Assembly: GCF_905220565.1 (NCBI RefSeq)
Contig: NC_059402.1
Coordinates: 13,393,501 to 13,457,500 of the forward strand
Direction: 5' to 3'
Source of the DNA: Melitaea cinxia
Taxonomy: Eukaryota > Arthropoda > Insecta > Lepidoptera > Nymphalidae
DNA length: 64,000 nt
Below the pieces are notes generated by a model. That model saw nothing but the letters and a program-made list of their open reading frames with translations, was not told the origin of the DNA and did no database searches. This document shows, piece after piece, positions 47,175 through 57,879 of this stretch (its first letter is position 1; the number at the start of each line of letters is the position of its first letter). The translations under genes were made by a program, and so were the position numbers.

Positions 47175-47310
47175 ATTTATTTATTTTTTATTTTATTTTA
47201 TACTGTACTGTACACCACAAATATATTACAAACAAAGCATAAAGATAGTTACAGACAGTGAAGTACAATGGGCGGACTTATGGCTAATTAGCCATTTCTT
47301 CCAGACAGCC
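47175..47310 (-). mobile_element. LINE 3' tail
   Basis: On the minus strand it reads GGCTAATTAGCCATAAGTCC and CGCCCATTGTACTTCACTG, then an A-rich tail (AAATAAAATAAAA). The position of GCCATAAGTCCGCCCATTGT relative to the tail matches AGCCTGCCTTTTGTAC in the 12.0 kb copy, although the two have diverged. Confidence 0.5.
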
Positions 47311-49204
47311 CATTATTTTTTAAATTTACATCAACAATTATATACCATCAACAATTTATCTATTAGATTTTCATAAAAATTAACAAACTCTGCATATCTC
47401 GAGATACTAATGATGTATGCAAAGTTGATAAGAATCTTCCTAAGTGAAAACAAACGAATAGTTCTGTGCTTATGGCTGTAGGTATATGTCATCACATGTC
47501 GTGGATTTTAAATAAATAAAGAAACAGTCTATATAAGGAATTTTGTAAGACTATCCATTGAAATTTAAAATAATTGTATAATTCATTATTTTAAATTCGA
47601 AATTAACAAACACTACATGGACAGTAAATACATTAATACAAATAAACGTTTCGATTAAACCGTTGGTAAAACGAAAAATAGGAAAAATACAAACAAAAAT
47701 AGAATGAGAACGTTTTTAAAATTGAATACACAACGAAACAGATAAGAGATTCGGGCTTGAGAAAATTCCTTACTTGTTTATATTCGTTACAAAAGGGCCA
47801 ACTAAGATGTACGAGCCTCAAGAGACGAGGCGATTTAAAAGGAAAAAGATTGAATGCTAAGGATCTTTGCATACTGGTATCATAATACACCAGGATGTCT
47901 TGAGGTGCCCTTACGATACTGATCGCAATTACAACATTATTGGTATACTTCGAGATACGGCTAAACATACTGTTACGATATTTGTTTGTATATCATAATT
48001 TATTAGTGTTTGTAAATTGACACTATAATTATGACAACAATGGGTGCGCAACTCGCTTCTTACCGTTTCTTCCTGCCTCAGCAACTCAACATTCCTCGAG
48101 TAACAGAAATTTTAGTACTACGACTGATCATCACTACGTATTGTCTACAACTAAAAGTTTATTGTTATAATTTGTCTTGTAAAGTTTTTTTTTTGTTTCA
48201 TAAAATTACCCTACGGTGCTATGCTATCACTGAGGACAGGCCCTAAAACTACGCAGTCAGTGCCGTTCAGGCAATCGCTAAATTAAATGTTAATTAATCC
48301 TTCATTGGCATTTAAAATTTGTCTGCTATAATGATATCTAATCTTTTTTTTTCAATCAAGCGCTACATTCTAATAACACATCCACACATTTTTTTACGTT
48401 TCAAATGAGAACAACTCATATAAAATATTACTAGGAGCTTGCTAGGCAATACTAGTGCAAATAACTATTAGTACAAGAATTCGTCCTTGAAGGGTATAAA
48501 GTAAGAAAACCTATTTGTTTTTATTGTGGTGAAATAGATATATTTCTATACACATTCACTTAAGACCTATTTGCGTGAAGCTCAAGTTACGGAAACTCCC
48601 CAGAATTGAGATACATTATGCCGTTCATATAAACGTAGTGTTGAGAAACTCCTCTTGAAATAGACTCAAAGTGACACGATAAAGCCTTCGACAAAGCTTT
48701 CATGATTACTTTCGCTCTAAGCTCTTAACATAATGTTCTTTTGAGCTATCTTTGTATAGAAATATATTGTAAAATTTATTTGAACTAGAACTGGGAGGCT
48801 CAACATTTTATTTATTATAATATTTATGAATTGTATTCGTGAAAATTATTTTAATTGTTAAACATTATACATATTTACAATTCACAAGTTAAATTATAAT
48901 AACTTATATGTAAATGGGATTTGCAGTGAAAATGTAATTGGGTCAGTTTGATTTCCAATAATATATTATACTCTAGTATTTTAACTATCGCGTAATGTTT
49001 TGATATAACTTCATGTAATATATAGTATCCTATATTCAGTGTATACTATCAACTTATCTTTAAATAAAATTAAATCTCTGAAATGTATCTACGCGTCTAA
49101 CTTCTGAATGACCTTACCAAATTTGATAAATCTTTTAGGTTTTTGCTATTGACAAGCCAAGTTTTGTATAAAAGAAAAATTAATATTAATTGAAGAATTA
49201 TTAA
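47311..49204. other. AT-rich DNA, nothing recognised
   Basis: A 111-residue minus-strand frame (47,633-47,968) and a 71-residue plus-strand frame (48,031-48,246) are present. Neither shows a recognisable domain, signal or splice context, so I do not call them genes. Confidence 0.45.
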
Positions 49205-49222
49205 GTATCCCTGCTTTCTGCT

Positions 49223-49289
<67 letters not shown>

Positions 49290-49305
49290 GTATATATATA
49301 TATAG

Positions 49306-49380
<75 letters not shown>

Positions 49381-49500
49381 CTATATGTATTATTTTTGTG
49401 TGTTTATCGAAGAAAAGTAGTTATTTCGGTCAGCTGTACGCTAACACAAGCATTAAGTTGCTTACCTTACGACAATGTGTGTATGTTATTGATTTTTTAT
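49205..49500 (+). mobile_element. SINE-B copy expanded by a TA microsatellite
   Basis: The head end CCCTGCTTTCTGCTCC is followed at once by TA repeats. The family tail resumes at TGTGTTTATCGAAGAAAAGT and ACAAGCATTAAGTTGCTTAC. The B box has been lost or replaced by the repeat. Confidence 0.6.
49225..49379. repeat. Long (TA)n microsatellite
   Basis: About 155 bp of TA with three interruptions (ATGTATATG twice, TAGTATATG once), including an uninterrupted run from about 49,316. This is the longest simple repeat in the window. Its true length in the genome may differ from the assembled length. Confidence 0.95.
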
Positions 49501-49802
49501 TGTTCTTTGTTTTGTACGATGATAAAGATAATTCAACTCTTTTAGGATAAAAAATGTTTAACGATATAACGGAATTGTCGTATTAATATCACTTGACAAA
49601 TATTTTTATCGTTCATTTTGATTTGTTAAAAAATGAAGTCAACCGTTTACAGTTCATTTTATCTCACACAACAAATGAATTATTGATTACTTTTGGTTCC
49701 AAATATATCAATATACTCTTCTATATAAAATATAATTTTTTTATGTCGTAATACAGTCTATAAATATCTATAAACTCTTTGTCTATCACGTCTTAATCTA
49801 TA
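49501..49802. other. AT-rich DNA, nothing recognised
   Basis: No gene or shared repeat was recognised. Confidence 0.5.
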
Positions 49803-50050
49803 TACTTTTTTTAATATCATTTGGGTAGCAAACGAGTGTACGCTCCACGTGAAGCGAAGTGGTTTTCCGTTGCCTATGAAAGCGTACAATACCTGTTAAT
49901 TATAAGCGGGTTACCGAAATTACCCCAAATCTTCCCCGAACTCTGATTACGTAAGTAACGACAGGAACACGACACTACTCGGCTGCTTTATATGTCTTAA
50001 TTTTTTTAATTTCAAGACACTCTACCAGTTCGTTTCCTGCAAACGTTGCA
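49803..50050 (-). mobile_element. Diverged non-LTR 3' end, 7.28-kb type
   Basis: Plus-strand TTTTTAATATCATTTGGGTA, GCAAACGAGTGTACGCTCCA and GACAGGAACACGACACTACT follow the order of the 24.9 kb copy. Confidence 0.5.
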
Positions 50051-51021
50051 CAAGATATATCTTAAAAACATTAAGTGCGTATGTTAAAAACATATTTCGA
50101 ATCACAATTTGTATATATTTAAAGCATAAAATCTCTATTCACAAAGTAATTTATGAAAATATAAAATTTTATATTGATTTATGAACATAGATCTAAAACA
50201 AAGATTATTATATGATAACTAAGACGCATATACTCGAAATAATTATAATATATGTGGATAAGATTAACTAGTGAACAATCCTTATGTTATGAGTCCCACC
50301 GGAACGATTAGGTATATACAACCCGCAAGTAAACAAAGACTTGACATAACACGAAGCTTAATCTCCACATTAAAAATTCTAATTTTCCTTCATCATTTTC
50401 ATATCTCGCTAAAACACGCCTAGGTTTTGTTATGAACTGCAAAGTTCCCCAACTTTTTTGAATTAACTTTAGGAACAACAAGCAACAAAATAATATAAGA
50501 GACTGCAAACTTATTAGATATCTTATATTATATCATAAAAAGTTGTTTATATATTTCATCGCGCCAATTAAACGAATCATCGATTAAAGTGTAAAAAAAC
50601 GTTTTCATTTTTTTAGTCATCTACTCGTATAAATATATAAATGAAAATTTATATGTATGTTCTTTAAAGAATCGTAAACTATGCATTCGATCATGTCATG
50701 ATCTTCAGCGAAATGTTGTGCATGAGCCCACAGGGGTTTCTGAGTTGGTACGACCATAAAAAAAGCGTAGCAACGCGCAGGTTACAGATAATATTGTAAA
50801 AAATAAGAAAGAAAAGAAGAACGGACATAACACTATCCAAAGTCATCAAAAACTCATGAAAAGTGACGACCAACCCTATATGTATCGAACTTAATTGATA
50901 AAGTCATTGCGTATGCCAACTATATAAACTCAATGCAAAGCATATAACGCTAGGTTTTACCAGAAAATGTCCTACTTAGAGGTAAGTTTTAAACCTATTC
51001 AACGTAAGTATATAAAAATAT
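50051..51021. other. AT-rich DNA, nothing recognised
   Basis: No gene or shared repeat was recognised. Confidence 0.5.
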
Positions 51022-51206
51022 TTTGCCTCGGAGAGCACGTTAAGCTGTCGGTCTCGGTTATCATCATAAATACCTCATAGCGCTCATTACTCATAGTAGG
51101 GAATATATCCGCCAACCCGCAGCAACCGAGCAGCGTGATGAATTAAGCTTCAATCCTGCTCCTAAATGGAGAAATATGCCCAGGCATGGGGTCTTACAGG
51201 CTGAGT
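51022..51206 (+). mobile_element. 5'-truncated SINE-A copy
   Basis: It starts inside the body at TTGCCTCGGAGAGCACGTTA and ends GGTCTTACAGGCTGAG. No head is present. Confidence 0.75.
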
Positions 51207-51273
51207 CGTATGTTATCGAGTCCACTTTACTGAGCTGTATCAGCTTCTTATCTATAATCAGTATAAATAAAAA

Positions 51274-51453
51274 TCTCGTGTCGCGTTGTATCTCCGAAAC
51301 TCTTGGACCGATTTCAATGAAATTTCGTACAGATATGCAACTTTGTCCAAGTTAAAATATTGGCTATATATTATTTTGATTAATGACCGTGATATTTTTA
51401 TTACAACATAAAAAATGTATATATGTTGGTACGTAGTTCGCTATGTCAGCTAG
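51274..51453 (+). mobile_element. Short Helitron
   Basis: It starts TCTCGTGTCGCGTTGTATC and ends TACGTAGTTCGCTATGTCAG plus CTAG before a T. It is the closest relative of the 4.56 kb element and ends 4 bp before another Helitron begins. Confidence 0.7.
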
Positions 51454-51456
51454 TCT

Positions 51457-52030
51457 TTACTAATATTATAAAAAAGGAAAGATTTGATTGTTTGTTTGCA
51501 TTGAATAGGCTCCGAAAATACGGAACCGATTTGAAAAATTCTTTCACTGTTGGGAAGTTACACTATCTGCGGGTGATATCGGCTGTATTATATTTACAAA
51601 CGCCGTGTTGGCGCAACGATTACAGTCATAGATTGAACCTGTTGCGCTGGCGGTTGCGGGTTCGATCCCCGCACATGAAAAATATTTGTATTGGCCATAC
51701 AGGTGTTTGCCGTGGTCTGGGTGTTTGTGCAGTCATTGTGGGTCTCCCCACCGTGCCTCGGAGAGCACGTTAAGCCGTCAGTCCCGGTTGTTATCATGTA
51801 CACCTGATAGCGATCGTTACTCATAGTAGGGAATATATCCGCAAACCCGCATTGGAGCAGCGTGGTGGATTAAGCTCTGATCCTTGTTCTGCATGGGGAA
51901 AGAGGCATATAGTGAGCATAGTAGTGGGATATTACAGGCTGAAGCGTAGATATTTACAAAAAAGAAATAAGAAAAAAACTATTTTCAAATTATTTTTAAA
52001 TACCCGTGCAAAGCCGTGGCGGAATGCCAG
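51457..52030 (+). mobile_element. Helitron-like element interrupted by a SINE-A
   Basis: The 5' part is TTACTAATATTATAAAAAAG, then TTGATTGTTTGTTTGCATTG. The 3' part is CCCGTGCAAAGCCGTGGCGG, a degenerate Helitron terminus. The SINE-A at 51,601-51,949 splits it. Without the SINE and one target copy it is about 215 bp. Confidence 0.55.
51601..51949 (+). mobile_element. SINE-A copy, full length, 11-bp target-site duplication
   Basis: Flanked by ATATTTACAAA at 51,590-51,600 and 51,950-51,960, so its 349-bp length is exact. The A box is TGGCGCAACGA (51,609-51,619) and the B box GGTTCGATCCC (51,659-51,669), an RNA polymerase III type 2 promoter from a tRNA. The body runs through GGTGTTTGCCGTGGTCTGGG, GCCTCGGAGAGCACGTTAAG and GCAGCGTGGTGGATTAAGC to GATATTACAGGCTGAAGCG. 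No poly(A) tail is evident. This is the best reference copy of type 1 in the window. Confidence 0.92.
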
Positions 52031-52036
52031 TTATAT

Positions 52037-52944
52037 ATAAATATGAATCCTAGTTTCACTTGGTCATGTCAAATTCTTCTTCAATTAATATTGTAAATAT
52101 TATATGCAGATTTGTATGTTTCCAAATACGTATACATGTACGAATATATGCTTTATGAAATAATTACATACAAGGTAATTATTTTACATAATATTTACAT
52201 ACACACATATATATATACATATATATACATTTTACATAAATACGTAATTCGATTTATATCTTTATAAAATAAAATTTTCCTTGTAGTATTTTATGGACCA
52301 ACTGAGTTGCTTATAACAGATATAATACATAACGGATGCCTATTAGAAATTGCTTCTATAATTTATCAGTTACAAGACCGCTATTGCACATTTATTATCA
52401 ATATTTTAAAATATGTTCTATAGACCTCAAACAAATAAAATACTAATCCATGAAGTAGTTAAAATATCAAAATAGCTTTTCAAAATTAGTGAATAAAATA
52501 ATGAATTAACGCTTGACACTCGATTACTTTAAAATCTAAACACCGTCACGATACCAGCCAGCATTGAGAGGTTACAGCGTGAGACAGTATTTGTATGTAC
52601 AATAATGTATAAATATTGGCCAAGGATATTTTTAATTATACTCATGAGAAGATTTAGTAATTAATCTGGATAATACGTATTATCCGTGTATACGTGTGTA
52701 ATTGAAGACCCCTGTAAGCCTATTTTTTATCTCTCTATTCCCACTAAATCAGCACTTATGCGGGTAAAAGCGCGGGGCTCGGGTAATGCTATAAAAGGCT
52801 GTAAACTACTAAATTTAGATACAAATTGGTGGCTAACTTAGCGTATTCATTTGAATATGTTTTTAATTCAATCTAAGGCTGAAAAAACTGGCCAAGTGCA
52901 TCGTTCATTAGAATGTAAGATGAGCTACTGAGAATGTGTCGGCA
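52037..52944. other. AT-rich DNA, nothing firm
   Basis: TATGCGGGTAAAAGCGCGGG near 52,757 resembles a decayed Helitron 3' end, but no boundary can be set. A short ATATACAT repeat lies near 52,205-52,230. Confidence 0.4.
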
Positions 52945-53055
52945 ACGGACTTGTGACGCTCTTTGTGTTTCAACCATCCATAGGCTACAGTAAGCATAGG
53001 AATCAGGGGAAACGAACGCTTATTTGCCACCCTAGTAGTATAAAAATAAATTGTA
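52945..53055 (+). mobile_element. LINE-type 3' tail
   Basis: CCATAGGCTACAGTAAGCAT, AACGCTTATTTGCCACCC and TAGTAGTATAAAAATAAAT correspond to the terminal block of the 7.28 and 24.9 kb elements. Confidence 0.45.
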
Positions 53056-53544
53056 AAAAGTCCGGTTTGAAATAATGATGATGATTGTGATGAAGCTTTG
53101 TCTTATATAACTTAATAGTCACTCAGTCTTTTAAAATTTTCAACGTTCAGCCTTCATTAAGATACCATTTAGTATTAATAAGAAATTTTCTCGTTAAAAT
53201 GTTTCGTATTGTCGACTAAAGATTAACGAAGTATTACGGAAATTATAACAACGTGGTGGCGACGGCGGTTTCTTGCTTACGAAGCTAATTTAAAGCGCTT
53301 AATTATTATATATTAAAAATCTATACGAATACAATATCACTCAAAAAAATACCTATTAAATTTATTAAAGTAATACTCATTTAAATGTGCTCTACTAATA
53401 CGATATTACAAAAAAAAAAGGAATTTTATACCTTTTCTTCAAAAAAAAATATAATAATTGTTTCAATAAAATTGGAACTACTTTATTATAAAACACTTAT
53501 CAAATCCTAAAATAGCTGAATTGGTGAGAGAAAAATAATAAAGA
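53056..53544. other. AT-rich DNA, nothing recognised
   Basis: No gene or shared repeat was recognised. Confidence 0.5.
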
Positions 53545-53585
53545 GAGGAGAAAGAGGCCTAGCCGTGGGATGTTACGGGCTGAAT
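53545..53585 (+). mobile_element. SINE-A 3' fragment
   Basis: GAGAAAGAGGCCTAGCCGTG and GGATGTTACGGGCTGAA are the last ~40 bp of SINE-A. Confidence 0.5.
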
Positions 53586-54097
53586 TAATAAAAAAAAATC
53601 TAATAAAAAAGATATCTCATTATACATCATTAATTATACCGTCATCTCAGGACTAACATAATATAATGTAATAAAAAAATACAATTAATTTTTGGAATAC
53701 ATATAGATTTACGATCCCTAAGCGGCGCGGTGAAATATTGAATTAGTTTAAAAATTTTCTCTTTTGATAAGGATAAAATTCTTCCTTTCTAATTTATGAT
53801 TTATTTAAGTGGACTTAAAGCCATTAAGCAAACTGAAAGAAATAAAGGAAAAGTGGATGTTCATTTTCTCCTCAATTGGAAAAAAAAATATTACTAAACG
53901 AAAAATTATTTTATCTTACTTCTAAAGCTAAGGAATGTTAATTAGGTATAATAAGGGTTAATTTGTGTATTTAACAACAAACAATTTAAAAAAAAAAAAA
54001 ACTAATAAGGCGTGTTTAACAAAAATAGTCTTAAAAATTTGAGTTCTTAAGTGTATGTACATAGTATTCCTTTACATGCTATAAAACATAACATGTA
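53586..54097. other. AT-rich DNA, nothing recognised
   Basis: No gene or shared repeat was recognised. Confidence 0.5.
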
Positions 54098-54591
54098 AAA
54101 ATAATTTTTAACAAAAAAAAACCGACTTCAAAAAGGAAACTAAAAAGTGAAAAATAAATTTACTTAGTACAAAGTAATTCGTATTTTGATTTAGTTAATC
54201 AGAAATGATTAAATCAATATTTTATAATTTTGAAGTCGGTGCCAAGTAAAACAATAACTACTCTAGTATCTACTCATAAGTTGTATTCAGTTTTCTTTCA
54301 TAATTTGTTTCATTGACTATTAGGTTGAATACTGTTATTATTCTGTTATTGTTTTGACGTATCTAATAATATTTTTTGTACTTGTTTGTTGTGTGTGTGT
54401 TGTTTGTATTTGTTATTGTAGCCAGGTTGTTGTAGTATTTACTTGGCACCAACTTCAAAATTATAAAATATTTATGTAATTATTTCTGATTAACTAAATC
54501 AAAATACGAATTACTTTGTACTAAGTAAATTTATTTTTCACTTTTTAGTTTCCTTTTTGAAGTCGGTTTTTTTTTTGTTAAAAATTATTTT
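54098..54591. mobile_element. Fold-back element with ~153-bp inverted arms
   Basis: The left arm (54,098-54,250) and right arm (54,438-54,591) are near-perfect reverse complements; a few differences lie near the inner ends. The spacer is 187 bp and has no reading frame of note. The outer tips read AAAATAATTTTTAAC, A-run, ACCGACTTCAAAAAGG. Each arm is itself bounded by ACCGACTTC and GAAGTCGGT, followed inward by GCCAAGTAAA. The tip is shared with the ACCGACTTC elements but the arms are not. No clear target-site duplication was found. Confidence 0.85.
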
Positions 54592-54654
54592 ATTTTACAA
54601 TTTTTAGTGATGGGTAGACCTAACAAGGATGCTTTTTCTCTTATTTCGGGGGTT

Positions 54655-54798
54655 CGGAAACATACACAATACACAAGCACAAACACCCAGATCATGACAA
54701 ACATCTATATGGCCAATACAAATGTCTGTCGTGCGCGGGGATTGAACCCACTAACGCCAACGCAACAGCCGGTGCTGTGACCGCTGCGCTAACGCGTC
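54655..54798 (-). mobile_element. SINE-A type 1 head fragment
   Basis: The minus-strand A-box and B-box region (GGTTCAATCCCCGCGCACGA) and the linker ATTTGTATTGGCCATATAGA are present. The body stops after the GATCTGGGTGTTTGTGC block. It abuts another, type 2 SINE-A. Confidence 0.7.
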
Positions 54799-54802
54799 GA
54801 CA

Positions 54803-55026
54803 TACTATGAGTAAAGTTCGCTATCAGGTGTACGTAATAACAACCGGGACTGACAGCCTAGCGTGTTCTCCGAGGCTAGGTTGGGAGAACCACAAGGATT
54901 AACAACTAGACCAAAAATAAATATTTATATAAACATAAATATCCACTCCGAGCTGGAATAGAACCCGCGACCGTCGGTGTTTAGGCGCCGCCGACACGGC
55001 ACATGCATCATTATATCAAAGCGGTC
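54803..55026 (-). mobile_element. SINE-A copy, type 2 head
   Basis: The body starts inside the element at ACTATGAGTAAAGTTCGCTA. The head at 54,950-55,026 matches the 560-870 copy almost base for base (GACCGTCGGTGTTTAGGCGC). The 66- and 61-residue frames here are shadows. Confidence 0.75.
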
Positions 55027-55030
55027 GTCA

Positions 55031-55470
55031 AACAGCAAAAGATAACTGCTGTAAATTGTTGAGAAATTCCCTCGAGTGTTTATGGGCTCCATCATCAAAC
55101 CTGGTCCTGCGACACAGATGATCACACAGCAGGTAATTGCTATAAATCGTTGAAAAGTTCCCTCGACTATCTTTCGTCTCCATCATCAGACTGTAATGGC
55201 ACTTGTAACTCATATAGGTGCAAAGTTCTCATCAATAGAAACGAATTAAGTTCAAACAGCAGGTAATTGGTATAAGTCGTTGAAGAATTCCCTCGACTAT
55301 CTTTCGTCTCCATCATCAGACTGAAATGGCACTTATAACTCATACAGGTGCAAAGTTCTCATAAACAGAAACGAATTAAGTTCAAAAACCAGGTAATTGC
55401 TATAAATTGTTAAAGAGTTCCCTCGACTATCTTTCTTCTCCATCATCAGATCGACTCCAGACCTTTATTA
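55031..55470. repeat. 130-bp minisatellite, about 3.3 units
   Basis: CAGGTAATTGCTATAAATCG-type unit starts lie at 55,126, 55,256 and 55,386 (period exactly 130), with a more diverged unit from 55,031. Units share GTTCCCTCGACTATCTTTC and CTCCATCATCAGACTG. On the minus strand CAGTCTGATGATGGAGACGA resembles the CTGATGATGGGAT block of the ACCGACTTC element, a partial copy of which follows at 55,535. Confidence 0.85.
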
Positions 55471-55534
55471 CATAGTAGTGCTTTATAGCACTTAATGAAA
55501 AGATGATTAAATTTACTAGTCACCCTTACGATTT

Positions 55535-55681
55535 TTGAAAGTTTTCCTCGATTTCTCTGGGATCCCATCATCAGATCCTGGTTTCCTTATCATGGTACCA
55601 AACTATAAATATCTCCTTTCCAACAAAAAAAGAATTATTAAAATCGGTTCATAAACGAAGAAGTTATCTCCGAACATACAT

Positions 55682-55722
<41 letters not shown>

Positions 55723-55766
55723 GGTCGAATTGAGTAACCTCCTCCTTTTTTGAATTCGGTTAAAAA
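55535..55766 (-). mobile_element. Partial ACCGACTTC element with TA expansion
   Basis: On the minus strand it starts AACCGAATTCAAAAAAGGAG, then a TA tract at 55,686-55,720, and ends after GATCTGATGATGGGATCCCA. The 3' end is missing and the minisatellite follows. Confidence 0.7.
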
Positions 55767-56547
55767 TATACGTGATACAGGATATGGATTATGATAATGA
55801 TCCAGTTCGAAAATTTTAAAACTGATCAATTTTTTTTTCTAGCTTCCCTGATTCATTATTTCTCCTTTCGGTGTAACCGTTCTCAAGTGATGCTTGCTAA
55901 TTTTAGTATTATTTATACGAGTGGATGCAACCTGAAGATCACCTGATTATATAAATGACATTATAAGTGTCATGTCATGTTTCTTTGAAAATGTATATGT
56001 AATATATGTTGTTTTTTTTTTTATTTTAGTGGTCTACAGAAAAAAATGAGAACCAAGATATTTTATTACTTACTTTATAATTTTTATGGATTTTGAAACA
56101 TATAAATAATTAATTACATATCTCGTGGCGCAGATACAACATACTTGTATATCGTTTTTCAACAGCTTGAACTTATAACCTTTAAGAAATAATTACAGAA
56201 ATAAATAAACAAAACAACAAATTAATTATTAATAAATAGTTGGATGCGATATGACATACTGCGTAGTAAAATTATCTCATACTTAAATATGCCACTACAC
56301 AATTCAATCAGTTCTCTTTGTCAGCATTAGAAGCATTATGATTGACGTTTAAGTACAGCGTGACTTAAATATGATACCATATAAATATAAACTCAATATT
56401 TTATTTCACCGATTTTTTTTTATCTCATACCTCAAAAGTTTTATAGTTTATTTCATACAACACAACGGAGAATTTTCGATGTCCGATGAATTGACCAAAA
56501 TATGTGGATGATATACCTATATTTATTATGCTAGAATAAATTACATA
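55767..56547. other. AT-rich DNA, nothing recognised
   Basis: No gene or shared repeat was recognised. Confidence 0.5.
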
Positions 56548-56904
56548 GGGGACATCCATTAATTACGTGAGCTGGGGGTGAGCTGGTGAGAATGGGGGGG
56601 TGTCCAATGAAATCTCACCAAATCTCATTTAAACCGAGGAGAGATAATCGAAAATTATTTTGAGTGTTCATTTTGCCCGCTAAAATCAATCTTATGGAAT
56701 CATTTAGATTTGCTTTGAATTTTATTTAATTTAATTTAACCAACTAAAGTATAATTGAAAAGTTTATTATTTCCCGTCAATTTGTATTATATTTAGCGTC
56801 AAAATCACGTAAGGGGAGGGGGGTCCCGGCAAATCTCACAAAATCTCACCTGAGGGGGGTCTAAACTGATCGAAAAATAGCTCACGTCATCAATGGATGT
56901 CCCC
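56548..56904. mobile_element. 357-bp MITE with ~26-bp terminal inverted repeats
   Basis: The left end GGGGACATCCATTAATTACG plus TGAGCT is mirrored at the right by AGCTCACGTCATCAATGGAT plus GTCCCC, with two mismatches. The subterminal parts are also loosely inverted (AAATCTCACCAAATCTCA at 56,610-56,630; CAAATCTCACAAAATCTCAC at 56,830-56,850). The middle is AT-rich and non-coding. It must have been mobilised in trans. The superfamily is not assigned because the flanking duplication is unclear (ATA against ATG). Confidence 0.85.
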
Positions 56905-57597
56905 ATGTTATAAAGTATAAGCTTTCAAGGTCACTAACAATGATTTATAATAATATTTAAAATTATTGTCATGTTGGAAAAGTTTATGGGGCATTTATGC
57001 TCCATAAAACACGTAAATTACACAGTAATCAATAAATTTAATACATTAATAATTCCTTAACTAATGACAGATACGATAATCACGTGCTAACAAAACCGAT
57101 AAATTAAACATGTGATTACAATTACCACACAAATAAATGTTTAACTTCTACAAACATAAAATGAAAACAAAAATTGCAAATCTTCTCCATTTATATTACA
57201 AGACTAATAATGCGTTTATTTCAAACAAGATCCTTATATATCATACATCTCATATATCCCTAAATATAATATACATATAATAGCTATAATCCAGGGAAAA
57301 AATCAATTAGAGTTTCTTTCAGGAACTGCATTTCATGTAGGAAAATCTATGTCCGTTAAAACTATACCGTTTTTATCTTTAATGAGAAACTTTGTAGGCT
57401 ATAAAATAACATATTATGACCCACAGTAACATTTACGCTGGTAATATCATTTAAAATGTACAGTATCCATAAACTTATATTGCAAGAAAATAATTCTTAT
57501 AGTTAATTCCCTAAATGGGTAATTTATTTATTATTTGTTTATTTTCTCATTTTCGTATATTATTTTTTAAATTATACGAAATAAGTTTAGGAATTGA
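56905..57597. other. AT-rich DNA, nothing recognised
   Basis: No gene or shared repeat was recognised. Confidence 0.5.
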
Positions 57598-57800
57598 TAA
57601 ATAAAGATTACCTTTTTTATATATCACTAGTTCGGCAAACACTTTAAAAACTAACTCGAGCTTTTGAGCCACTTTAAACCAGTATTGGTCAACCCCCCCC
57701 CTACGTTTATGAATGGCTCTAGATGCGCTCACGCACGTTTGTAATTCATAGAAAGTGAAGTTAAAAATATTTAGGAGGGCGAACGTGACTCCGCGCATGC
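57598..57800 (-). mobile_element. LINE-type 3' tail
   Basis: On the minus strand AGTGTTTGCCGAACTAGTGATATAT and an A run form the end, as in the 24.9 kb copy. Upstream sequence (GCGCGGAGTCACGTTCGCCC) is GC-richer but has no match in this window. The 83-residue frame is a shadow. Confidence 0.4.
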
Positions 57801-57879
57801 TTTAATTAGTATGGAACCAAATACAAGATGCAGTTGGTTCTTGGAACCTTGGTTATCAATCCAAAGTTTATCTAATATT

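Noticed and set aside
47633..48246. Adjacent 111- and 71-residue frames as a possible host gene
   Set aside because: No domain, splice signals or codon bias were recognised, and the composition follows the background.
51659..51669. Possible tRNA genes at the A/B boxes of SINE-A, SINE-B and SINE-C
   Set aside because: Boxes are intact in several copies but no complete cloverleaf could be built, and each is followed by a repeated SINE body.
52877..52892. CTGGCCAAGTGC as a third CGGACTCGCG element
   Set aside because: Only about 12 bases match and neither the CGGACTCGCG block nor the 3' end follows.
55031..55470. CRISPR-like array from regularly spaced repeats
   Set aside because: The whole 130-bp unit is repeated, with no unique spacers, in a eukaryotic context. 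It is a minisatellite.
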